From: Mycolicibacterium arenosum
GTDB lineage: Bacteria > Actinomycetota > Actinomycetes > Mycobacteriales > Mycobacteriaceae
DNA length: 64,000 bases
Direction: 5' to 3'
Assembly (NCBI RefSeq): GCF_024320865.1
Contig: NZ_JANDBD010000002.1
Span: 1 to 64,000 of the forward strand
Position numbers and translations under genes: made by a program. Below, piece after piece: positions 54,612-63,165 of this stretch; the first letter of the stretch is position 1; each line of letters opens with the position of its first letter. Under the pieces are notes generated by a model that ran no database searches, was not told where the DNA came from, and saw only the letters and a list, made by a program, of their open reading frames with translations.

Positions 54612-55756
54612 GTCGCCGGTTGCTGCTCGGCGGCCTTCTGCGCGGCGAGGTTCTCCTCCACCTCGACATGCCACTTCTCGTTGGCCGCCGTGGTGTCGAC
54701 CTCCATCTCGAAGCGGTCGACCATGTCGGGCGAGATGTCCGCGACGTCCACGTAGAACTGCTGATACCAGCGGCGCATCTGGTACACCGCGCCGTCCTCC
54801 TCGACCAGCAGCGGGTTGTCGATGCGGGTCTTGTGCTTCCAGATCTCGACGTCCTGCAGGAAGCCCTTGGACACGCCCTCGGTGAACACGCGGGCCAGTT
54901 TGTCGGTGGTCTTCTCGTCGAGGCCCTTGGGCTTCTCGACGATGACGCCCCACTGCAGCATGAAGCTGTTCTGGGTGACGGGGTAGTGGCAGTTGATCAG
55001 GATCGACTCGGCCTTGAAGCCGCCGTAGTTGTTGTGCAGCCAGTTGATCATGAAGGACGGGCCGAAGTACGACGCCTCCGAGTCGAGGTGCGCCTCGCCG
55101 TAGGTGGTGCCCATGTCGTTGATGTCGGGCCTGCCCACGTTGTGCAGGTACTGGCTGGCGATATGGCCTTCGAAGACGTTCTTGAAGTACGTCGGCAGGC
55201 CGTAGTGGATGTAGAAGAAGTGCGCCATGTCGGTGACGTTGTCGATGATCTCGCGGCAGTTGCTGCCCTCGATGAGCATCGTGTTCCAGCGCCACTCGGT
55301 CCACTCGTCGTCAGCGGCCTCGGGGATCTCGGGGATCCGCACCTCGGGCGGCGGCGGGTTGCCCTCCACGTCGTGCCACACGAACAGCAGTCCGCCGCGC
55401 ACGTCGGTCTCCCAGGCGCGGGTCCTGGCTAACCGCGGGGTGCGCTTGGCGTACGGGACCAGCTTGCACTTGCCGTCGCCGCCCCAGCGCCAGTCGTGGA
55501 ACGGGCACGCCACGGTGTCACCCTTGATGGTGCCCTGTGACAGGTTGCCGCCCATGTGCCTGCAGTAGCCGTCGAGGACGTTGAGCTCGCCGTTGGAGTC
55601 GGCGAAGACGACGAGCATGGTGCCGAAGATCTCGACGCCGTGCGGCTTGCCGTCGCGGAAATCCGCCACCGGCCCGAGGCAGTGCCAGCCGCGCGCATAC
55701 CGGTCGGGCAGCGCTCCGGTGTCGATCTCGCGGACACCTGCTGTTTCAGTACTCAT
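54608..55756 (-). CDS. kshA: KshA, oxygenase component of 3-ketosteroid 9-alpha-hydroxylase
   Basis: A 382-residue Rieske non-heme iron oxygenase. The Rieske [2Fe-2S] ligands are CRHMGG near residue 66 and ACPFHDWRW near residue 86. The mononuclear iron site is NVTDMAHFFYIH near residue 175 (Asp-x-x-His-x4-His). With the reductase KshB (not in this window) it hydroxylates C9, which together with KstD opens ring B. It is controlled from the KstR box at 55787-55800. The start ATG lies 30 bases from the box. Confidence 0.96.
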   Translation of the reverse strand: MSTETAGVREIDTGALPDRYARGWHCLGPVADFRDGKPHGVEIFGTMLVVFADSNGELNVLDGYCRHMGGNLSQGTIKGDTVACPFHDWRWGGDGKCKLVPYAKRTPRLARTRAWETDVRGGLLFVWHDVEGNPPPPEVRIPEIPEAADDEWTEWRWNTMLIEGSNCREIIDNVTDMAHFFYIHYGLPTYFKNVFEGHIASQYLHNVGRPDINDMGTTYGEAHLDSEASYFGPSFMINWLHNNYGGFKAESILINCHYPVTQNSFMLQWGVIVEKPKGLDEKTTDKLARVFTEGVSKGFLQDVEIWKHKTRIDNPLLVEEDGAVYQMRRWYQQFYVDVADISPDMVDRFEMEVDTTAANEKWHVEVEENLAAQKAAEQQPAT

Positions 55757-55786
55757 GCCGGGCCTCCCGTTTCTGAGCTCTCTAAC

Positions 55787-55800
55787 TAGAACACGTTACA
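55787..55800. promoter_or_regulatory. KstR operator upstream of kshA
   Basis: TAGAACACGTTACA fits TnnAACnnGTTnnA. It lies in the 99-base gap between divergent kshA and the carbonic-anhydrase-like gene and may serve both. Confidence 0.92.
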
Positions 55801-55855
55801 GTTTTTGCCCCTCGACGCGCAATGCAGGCAGGCTGAACTGCGGTATACGTAGACG

Positions 55856-56380
55856 ATGCCGCTGTACTCATTCGAAGGTCGGGCACCCAAAGTCGACGAG
55901 GGCGCGTTCATCGCCCCCACCGCCGTCCTGATCGGTGACGTGCACGTCCACGCCGGCGCGTCGGTGTGGTTCAACGCCGTACTGCGCGCGGACTACGCAC
56001 CGATCATCATCCGGGAAGGCGCTAACGTGCAGGACGGCAGCGTGCTGCACGCACCGCCGGGCATCCCGACCGACGTCGGACCCGGTGCCACCATCGCGCA
56101 CTGCTGCGTGATTCACGGCGTGCACGTCGGCCAGGAGGCGCTGATCGCCAACCACGCGACCGTGCTCGACGGCGCCGTCATCGGCCGGCGCAGCCTCGTC
56201 GCCGCGCACGCGCTGGTGACCGCGCAGACGAAGATCCCCGACGAGGTGTTCGTCGCGGGCGTGCCCGCGAAGGTGCGCGGCCCCATCGCGGGCACCGGTG
56301 CCGAATACTGGGTGAACGTGAATCCCGGCGCGTACCAGGATCTCGCTCGGCGGTATCAGACCGGCTTCGAGGCGGTGTAG
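55856..56380 (+). CDS. Gamma-carbonic anhydrase-like protein (Rv3525c homologue)
   Basis: A 174-residue left-handed beta-helix (hexapeptide repeat) protein: FIAPTAVLIGDVHVHAGASVWF near residue 20, VLRADYAPIIIREGANVQDGS near residue 43, and the zinc-ligand His in TIAHCCVIHGVHVGQ and ALIANHATVLDGAVIG. The triad fits gamma-class carbonic anhydrases such as PaaY and CaiE-like proteins. The role in sterol catabolism is unknown; the KstR-linked position suggests a CoA or hydration accessory function. ATG start, near the divergent KstR box. Confidence 0.9.
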   Translation: MPLYSFEGRAPKVDEGAFIAPTAVLIGDVHVHAGASVWFNAVLRADYAPIIIREGANVQDGSVLHAPPGIPTDVGPGATIAHCCVIHGVHVGQEALIANHATVLDGAVIGRRSLVAAHALVTAQTKIPDEVFVAGVPAKVRGPIAGTGAEYWVNVNPGAYQDLARRYQTGFEAV

Positions 56381-56386
56381 CACCCG

Positions 56387-57028
56387 CTACTGCTCGTCGG
56401 CCAACCCGATCCGCAGCGCGATCCGCTGCATCTTGCCGACGCTCGTGACGAAACGGTCCGTGGTCGCGTCGCCGGTGGCGCTTTCGAATCTCAACCGCAC
56501 CAGCGCGCGGCCCTCCGTGAACAGCAACACGGTGACGGCCGACTCCTCGTCCGGCTTGGTACCGCTGACCACGACGCTGTCTGCGCCGACGTTCGCCGAC
56601 TTAGGGGTGCCACCCGAGACGAGCGTGCCCAGCGTGTCCGTCGCCTGCTTGAGCATCGCGGTCGCGGTTGCCGCGTCCGGGTAGATCAGCACGGTGTCCG
56701 TGATCGCGCGGGTGTCCTTCTCGTTGACGAAGAAGGCGCTGGAACCGGGCACGCCATCCGGTGTCGCCGTCTTGGTCCGTTCGACGAACGTGTCCTCGGC
56801 GTCGCTGAGGTCGTCGGCGGTCAGCAGCAGGCGCCCGTAGTCGGTCGCCTCGGCGGTCGGTGTCGTCGTCGAGGTCGTGGGACTGGTGGTCGTGAACGCC
56901 GGCAGCGCCGGTGCGGTGCTGGTGGCACCGCCCTGTTCGGCGGGTGTACACGCGCTGACGCCGATGGCGAGCAGGGCGGCGGCGGCGACGAGGCGGCTGG
57001 TGTGGACGGGGCTACTGGGTGAACGCAT
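56387..57028 (-). CDS. Predicted lipoprotein of unknown function
   Basis: A 213-residue protein starting MRSPSSPVHTSRLVAAAALL, with lipobox IGVSAC near residue 27. After a Thr-rich linker (TTTSPTTSTTTPTAEA) it has a folded domain with VERTKTATPDGVPGSSAFF and TDTVLIYPDAATATAML, of the type seen in LpqN/LpqT-like mycobacterial lipoproteins. Function is unknown. The ATG at 57028 begins the signal peptide. Converges with the carbonic anhydrase-like gene. Confidence 0.78.
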   Translation of the reverse strand: MRSPSSPVHTSRLVAAAALLAIGVSACTPAEQGGATSTAPALPAFTTTSPTTSTTTPTAEATDYGRLLLTADDLSDAEDTFVERTKTATPDGVPGSSAFFVNEKDTRAITDTVLIYPDAATATAMLKQATDTLGTLVSGGTPKSANVGADSVVVSGTKPDEESAVTVLLFTEGRALVRLRFESATGDATTDRFVTSVGKMQRIALRIGLADEQ

Positions 57029-57104
57029 GTGTGAGCAAGGCAACTCAAATTGGGGGATTGGCAACGGGATTGGATCGGAGCCGTCTTCCACGGTACGCGG
57101 GTCA

Positions 57105-57134
57105 TCGGCGGCGGGGCAAAAACCCCGCCGCCGA
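57105..57134. terminator. Strong 12-base hairpin between two exported-protein genes
   Basis: Perfect arms TCGGCGGCGGGG and CCCCGCCGCCGA with loop CAAAAA lie just past the stop of the secreted-protein gene at 57141 (minus strand). On that strand the loop carries the T run; a symmetric, probably bidirectional terminator. Confidence 0.75.
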
Positions 57135-57140
57135 CGGCGC

Positions 57141-57500
57141 TCAGTAGGTGGGGTTGAAGAAGTCCACCCCGCCGATGGTGCACTCGACCTTGGCCTTCCA
57201 GGTGGTGCCGGTCTGGATGCCGGGGAACCACAGGTTGTGGCTCTGGTTGGCCTGCAGGACGAACGGCACCTTGTACACGGGCAGCGGCGGCACGACGGTC
57301 TTCCAGCCGAACCACGGCTCGGCGCTGTAGAAGCACAGCCCCTGACTGCCCGTCGAGGTGACCTCGACGGTGACGCCCGCCGCGTCGCTGGTGGTGTCGA
57401 GTGTCGAGGCCGCCTGGGCGCTGCCCGCTCCCGCGACGAGGATCGCCGGCGCCGCGAGGGTGGCCGCCGCGGTGCCGATCGCCTTGATGATGGTGCTCAT
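57141..57500 (-). CDS. Small secreted protein of unknown function
   Basis: A 119-residue exported protein: MSTIIKAIGTAAATLAAPAI begins a signal peptide with likely cleavage at GSAQA-A. The mature domain of about 88 residues is beta-rich, with EVTSTGSQGLCFYSAEPWFGW and VPFVLQANQSHNLWFPGIQTG, two Cys and a C-terminal FFNPTY. No family is recognised; it resembles the MPT63-like immunoglobulin-fold secreted class only in size and composition. AAGGAGTA lies just upstream of the ATG at 57500. Confidence 0.8.
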   Translation of the reverse strand: MSTIIKAIGTAAATLAAPAILVAGAGSAQAASTLDTTSDAAGVTVEVTSTGSQGLCFYSAEPWFGWKTVVPPLPVYKVPFVLQANQSHNLWFPGIQTGTTWKAKVECTIGGVDFFNPTY

Positions 57501-57590
57501 GTCGTACTCCTTCTGGTCGGTTGCGGCCCTTGTGGGTCGCACTCGCAGAAAGGAGCCAGGTGCGCGCATCACTCGCACACTTTTTTCGCG

Positions 57591-57994
57591 TCAGATTCTC
57601 CGGGCGCTCGCCGTCGCCGCGTTCACATCCCAGTACGCCCGCAACGCGGCCATCTGACCGTCGGCGTTCACGCGATAGGTGAAGACGCCCTCGGCCACGA
57701 CGCGGAACCCACCGGCGACGATGACGATGTGACCGACGTTGGCCTCCTCGAGGCCGCACTCGTAGGTCTTCTCGAAGTGGAACTCCAGCCGACTGGGCGC
57801 GATCGCCATGTCGAAGAACCTCGCGATCGCCTCCTTGCCGCGATGGCCCCTGCCCTCCGGGTCGAAGTGCGACGGCCCGATCGGGTCCTCGACGATCGCG
57901 TCGTCGGCGAACAACGCCAGCCACGCGTCCTTGTCACCGGCCATTGCGGCCTCACGGGACAGTCGCCCGGCACGGTGGACAGCGCTCTCGGTCA

Positions 57995-57995
<1 letters not shown>
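57591..57995 (-). CDS. NTF2/SnoaL-like protein at the end of the ltp3 operon
   Basis: A 134-residue cone-fold protein: LSREAAMAGDKDAWLALFADDAIVEDPIG near residues 12-40, where an Asp/Asp/Glu-rich patch is a typical SnoaL-like polyketide cyclase or ketosteroid isomerase-like feature, then KEAIARFFDMAIAP and HFEKTYECG. A steroid isomerase-like role is conceivable given the operon. The start is GTG and its first base overlaps the last base of the ltp3 stop, so it is translationally coupled. Sequence stretches upstream are an ltp3 shadow. Confidence 0.82.
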
Positions 57996-59175
<1,180 letters not shown>

Positions 59176-59176
<1 letters not shown>

Positions 59177-60234
59177 CAGTTCTTCCCTTCCAGCACGGCG
59201 ACCAGATTCTGCTGCAGGCCTGCGCCGCTGGTGGCGTGCGCCAGCGTGCGGGTGGCCGTGCCGTTGAAGATGTGTTGCGCCGCGAAGCCGATGCGTTCGA
59301 GGCCTGCGACGAACATCGGGTTGGCGGCCAGCGCCCCGCCCGACGGGTTGATTTTCGTGTCAGCGCCCAGCCCGATCGCCTCGGTCAGGATCAGCTGCTG
59401 GTGGCTGAACGGCGCGTGGAGTTCGGCCACCTCGATCGACGAGGCGTCCCCACCGGTCGCGATGGCCGCTGACGTCGCGGTGGACGTCGAGACCGTGAGG
59501 TCGCGGGCTCCCAGCACCGGGGTCTCGATGCGGTGCTCGATTCCGGTGATCCACGCCGGGTTCTCGCGCAGCTCGCGGGCCCTGCCGTCGGCGGCCAGCA
59601 CGATCGCGGCCGCACCGTCGGTGATCGGTGCGATGTCGTGTCGGCGCAGCGGGTCGGCGAAGTACGGCCGGGCCAGCAGTTCGTCGATGGACTTCGCGGG
59701 TGGCTCGCGGTCGGTGCGCTGGGCGGCCGCGAACGAGTCGAGCGCGACCTGTGCCATCTGCTCTGCGGTCCACTTGCCGGAGTCCAGGCCGAGGCGGGCC
59801 TGCAGGCCGGCCATCGACACGGCGTCCGGCCAGAGCGGAGCGACGGTGTAAGGATCGGTCTGCAGGGCGAGGATCCGGCGCAGCACCCCAGCCGAGCTCT
59901 TGCCGAACCCGTAGACGAGTGCCGTCTCGACCTGGCCGGTCAGGATCTTGATGTAGGCCTCGTAGAGCGCCCACGCCGCGTCCATCTCGACGTGGCTCTC
60001 GTTGATCGGCGGTACCGCCCCGATCGAGTCGATCGCCGAGATGAACGAGAACGCCCGCCCGGCAAGGTAATCCGATGATCCGGAGCACCAGAATCCGATG
60101 TCGGTCTGCTGGATGCCCAGCTCTTCGTAGAGCTGGTGGAAACACGGCATCAGCATCTCGACGCCGTTGGTGGTGCCTTCGGTGCGGCGCACATGGGGAG
60201 CGTGGGCGAAACCCACTACTGCTACGTCAGTCAT
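59176..60234 (-). CDS. ltp4: Ltp4, thiolase-fold aldolase/lipid-transfer-like protein
   Basis: A 352-residue thiolase-like protein: VGFAHAPHVRRTEGTTNGVEM near residue 7, SSDYLAGRAFSFISAIDSIGA near residue 54, and INPSGGALAANPMFVAGLERIG near residue 300. It is homologous to Rv3522 (354 residues). The GGALAANP segment matches Ltp3, and the pair probably works as a two-subunit aldolase. Its stop overlaps the ltp3 start by one base; six bases separate it from the Rv3521-like gene upstream. Confidence 0.9.
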
Positions 60235-60240
60235 GAGTCC

Positions 60241-61245
60241 TCAGAGGTGGTGGCGGTAGGAGTCGTACTCGGCGTCGGGCTCACCCGTCGGCCGGAAGTA
60301 GTCGATGTTGTCGATACCGAGACCCCATTCCTCCTGGGGCTTCCACACCGCCTGGACCCGCATGCCCATCCGCACGTCGGCGGGGTCGATCTCGGTGACC
60401 AGGTGCAGGAACGGGATGTCGGCGCCGTCGAGCAGCACGTAGGCCGCGACGTAGGGCGGCTTGATGCGCTGGCCGGGGAACGGGATGTTGATGATGGCGA
60501 ACGTGGTGACGGTGCCCTTGTCGGGCAGTTCGACGTAGGTGTCGAGTTCCAGCCCCGTGGCCGGGTCGGCCTCCTTGGGCGGGAAGTACACCTTCCCGGT
60601 CTCGCCGGTCCGCGCGCCGAGCAGCTTGCCCTGCTCCAGTCCGCGCAGGAACGTGCTCTCGGGAAGTGACGCGGTGTGCTGGATCTCGAGCGAGCTGGGA
60701 ATGACGAGCATGGTGATCGGCTCGCGGTCGGCGGGCTCGTCCGAGACGGGTTCCGCGTCCTCACCGAGGGCGAAGTAGGCGATGTCACCGATGGCTCCGA
60801 CCGGTTCGTCGGCCCAATGGACGTGCACCCTGGCCCCGGTGCTGATCGCGTCGGATGAGCCCGCATCCACGGCGTGCAGGATCGGGGTGTCCGCGCCGTC
60901 GAGTTTCACCAGCGCCCAGGCGAACGGCCGCTGCAGCGGCTGCCCCTCCAGGGGCTCCGGCTGCCACGTCCACGACACGACCGTTCCGACGCTGCTCACC
61001 GGGACGACCTCCGTCAGTGGCGCATAGTCGACCGGGTCATACTCGGCAGGCGGAACATGCACCCGGCCATCGGACCCGCGCACGCCGACAACTCGTCGGC
61101 TGCGAAGCGCGGTGAAGAACGCACCGAGCACCGGACCAACTGAACGGGTGTAGTCGAAAGACAGTTTCAGCGGAGCGGAAAGTGGTGGCAGATGATCTTC
61201 CGTCACAGGTGGACTCTGGGCCGGGCTGCTTTGGCTGGCACTCAC
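60241..61245 (-). CDS. DUF35/OB-fold protein, Ltp3-Ltp4 partner (Rv3521 homologue)
   Basis: A 334-residue protein with two OB-fold DUF35-type halves: SRRVVGVRGSDGRVHVPPAEYDP near residue 65, and LEQGKLLGARTGETGKVYFPPK near residue 210, each with a rubredoxin-like linker start and a C-terminal DYFRPTG. DUF35 domains dock thiolase-like aldolases, as ChsH2 docks Ltp2, so this protein likely docks Ltp3 and Ltp4. The GTG at 61245 is chosen because the KstR box lies ten bases upstream; the open frame continues further without homology. Confidence 0.85.
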   Translation of the reverse strand: MSASQSSPAQSPPVTEDHLPPLSAPLKLSFDYTRSVGPVLGAFFTALRSRRVVGVRGSDGRVHVPPAEYDPVDYAPLTEVVPVSSVGTVVSWTWQPEPLEGQPLQRPFAWALVKLDGADTPILHAVDAGSSDAISTGARVHVHWADEPVGAIGDIAYFALGEDAEPVSDEPADREPITMLVIPSSLEIQHTASLPESTFLRGLEQGKLLGARTGETGKVYFPPKEADPATGLELDTYVELPDKGTVTTFAIINIPFPGQRIKPPYVAAYVLLDGADIPFLHLVTEIDPADVRMGMRVQAVWKPQEEWGLGIDNIDYFRPTGEPDAEYDSYRHHL

Positions 61246-61254
61246 GGAATGAAG

Positions 61255-61268
61255 TAGAACAGGTTCTA
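61255..61268. promoter_or_regulatory. KstR operator of the Rv3521-ltp4-ltp3 operon
   Basis: TAGAACAGGTTCTA fits TnnAACnnGTTnnA and lies between the divergent Rv3521-like and Rv3520c-like genes, ten bases from the first and 35 from the second. Confidence 0.92.
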
Positions 61269-61303
61269 ATAATGGTTGCAAGGACGTGTCGGAAGGTGTG
61301 CTT

Positions 61304-62344
61304 ATGAAGCTCGGTTTGCAACTCGGATACTGGGGCGCGCAGCCGCCGGACAACCACGCCGAACTGGTCGCGACGGCGGAGGCGGCCGGTTTCGACACCG
61401 TCTTCACCGCCGAGGCGTGGGGCTCGGACGCCTACACGCCGCTGGCCTGGTGGGGTCGGGAGACGACCCGCATGCGGCTCGGCACGTCGGTGCTCCAACT
61501 CTCGGCGCGCACGCCCACCGCGCTCGCGATGGCCGCACTGACCCTCGACCACCTCTCCGGCGGGCGGCACATCGTCGGCCTCGGTGTGTCCGGTCCGCAG
61601 GTGGTCGAGGGCTGGTACGGCGCCAAGTTCCCGAAGCCGCTGGCCCGCACCCGCGAGTACGTCGACATCCTGCGCCAGGTGTGGGCGCGGGAGGCGCCGG
61701 TACACAGCGACGGTCCGCACTACCCGCTTCCGCTGACGGGCGAGGGCACCACGGGGCTGGGCAAGAACCTCAAGCCGATCACCCATCCGCTGCGCGCGGA
61801 CATCCCGGTGATGCTGGGCGCCGAAGGTCCCAAGAACGTGGCGTTGGCCGCGGAGATCTGCGACGGCTGGCTGCCGATCTTCTACTCGCCCCGCATCGCG
61901 GGCATGTACAACGAGTGGCTCGACGAGGGCTTCGCCCGGCCCGGTGCGCGTCGCACCCGCGAGACGTTCGAGATCTGCGCGACGGCGCAGGTGGTGGTCA
62001 CCGACGACCGGCCCGCGATCATGGAGTTGATGAAGCCGCATCTCGCGCTCTACATGGGCGGCATGGGTGCCGAGGACACCAACTTCCACGCCGACGTGTA
62101 CCGCCGGATGGGCTACGCGGAGGTGGTCGACGACGTGACCAAGCTGTTCCGGAGTGACCGCAAAGACGAGGCCGCGAAGATCATCCCCGACGAGTTGGTG
62201 GACGACTCGGCGATCGTCGGAGACCTGGCCTACGTACAGGAGCAGATCACGGCGTGGGAGGCCGCGGGCGTCACCATGATGGTCGTCGGTGCGCGTTCGC
62301 CCGAGCAGATCACGGATCTCGCCGGCTTGGTGACCGCCGACTAG
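61304..62344 (+). CDS. F420-dependent LLM-class oxidoreductase (Rv3520c homologue)
   Basis: A 346-residue luciferase-like monooxygenase-family protein: LGLQLGYWGAQPPDNHAEL at residues 3-21, GFDTVFTAEAWGSDAYTPLA near residue 32, HIVGLGVSGPQVVEGWYGAKF near residue 87, and PVMLGAEGPKNVALAAEICDGW near residue 163. The fold and signature fit F420-dependent reductases/dehydrogenases, and Rv3520c belongs to the KstR regulon. The substrate is unknown. GGAAGG lies eight bases ahead of the ATG at 61304; an earlier in-frame start at 61286 is less likely. Confidence 0.9.
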   Translation: MKLGLQLGYWGAQPPDNHAELVATAEAAGFDTVFTAEAWGSDAYTPLAWWGRETTRMRLGTSVLQLSARTPTALAMAALTLDHLSGGRHIVGLGVSGPQVVEGWYGAKFPKPLARTREYVDILRQVWAREAPVHSDGPHYPLPLTGEGTTGLGKNLKPITHPLRADIPVMLGAEGPKNVALAAEICDGWLPIFYSPRIAGMYNEWLDEGFARPGARRTRETFEICATAQVVVTDDRPAIMELMKPHLALYMGGMGAEDTNFHADVYRRMGYAEVVDDVTKLFRSDRKDEAAKIIPDELVDDSAIVGDLAYVQEQITAWEAAGVTMMVVGARSPEQITDLAGLVTAD

Positions 62345-62369
62345 ACACTTTGTTGCGTAGTGTCTAGTC
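62339..62369. terminator. Perfect 11-base inverted repeat spanning the Rv3520c-like stop
   Basis: Arms GACTAGACACT and AGTGTCTAGTC flank a 9-base loop, with the stop codon of the preceding gene inside the left arm. It may be a terminator, though it lacks a T tract, or an operator for the next gene, whose start is 20 bases away. Confidence 0.55.
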
Positions 62370-62388
62370 CGGGTTCTACATTCGTCGT

Positions 62389-63165
62389 GTGACTCAAGCC
62401 ACTGGTTCCTCGCGCGAGCGCTCGTCCGTGCACACTGTCGCCGGCCAGACCGTCACGATGCCGGTGCGCATCCGCAAGGCGGCGCAGCACATGGCGATGT
62501 TCTCGGTGGACGCGGACGCCGCGCAGCGGATGATCGACCACAGCGGTCTGAAGGTCTGCCGGTACCGACCGGGTAAGGCTGTCGCGGTGCTGATGCTGAT
62601 GCACTACGTCGACGGCGACCTCGGCCAGTACCTGGAGTACGGCACCAACATCATGGTGAACCCGCCGGGGTCCGAGGCTTCGGGGTTGCGCGCGCTGCAG
62701 TCCGCGGGCGCTTTCATCCACCATCTCCCGGTCGATCAGGCGTTCACGCTGGAGGCGGGCCGCAACATCTGGGGCTACCCGAAGGTGATGGCGGACTTCA
62801 CCGTTCGCGGAGCGAACAATCCGGCCGGGGCTCGCGAGGGCAAGCCGTTCGGCTTCGACGTCGACATCGACGGGCAGTTCGCCGTGGGCATGGACTTCAA
62901 ATCCGGCTTCGCGGTGCCGTCGCGCTTCACCTCGAAGCCGCAGGTCCATCCGACCTACTCGCATCTCGACGGTGTGACGCGGCGAACCGCGGGGGAGATG
63001 ACGCTGTCCGGCGTGCGCTACCGGCCGGGCGGCGCGACGGTCCGACTCGGCGACCACCCGTACGCCAGGGAACTCGCGACGCTGGGTTTCCCGAAACGGG
63101 CACTGTTCTCGAGTTCTGCTGACAACGTGGAGATGACGTTCGCCGACGCGGAGGAGATCGCGTGA
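62389..63165 (+). CDS. Acetoacetate decarboxylase-like protein (Rv3519 homologue)
   Basis: A 258-residue protein of the ADC-like fold: AVLMLMHYVDGDLGQYLEYG near residue 65, QAFTLEAGRNIWGYPKVMADF near residue 118, where WGYPK carries the ADC-type lysine, and RYRPGGATVRLGDHPYARELA near residue 210. In acetoacetate decarboxylase this lysine forms the Schiff base. The function within the sterol cluster is unknown. The start is GTG. It ends inside the first codons of cyp142 (GTGA overlap), so the two are cotranscribed and coupled. Confidence 0.88.
   Translation: MTQATGSSRERSSVHTVAGQTVTMPVRIRKAAQHMAMFSVDADAAQRMIDHSGLKVCRYRPGKAVAVLMLMHYVDGDLGQYLEYGTNIMVNPPGSEASGLRALQSAGAFIHHLPVDQAFTLEAGRNIWGYPKVMADFTVRGANNPAGAREGKPFGFDVDIDGQFAVGMDFKSGFAVPSRFTSKPQVHPTYSHLDGVTRRTAGEMTLSGVRYRPGGATVRLGDHPYARELATLGFPKRALFSSSADNVEMTFADAEEIA

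Noticed and set aside
62365..62378. A seventh KstR box, TAGTCCGGGTTCTA
   Set aside because: It keeps only one half of the dyad (GTT) and lacks AAC, so it is not listed as an operator; it is noted with the inverted repeat.
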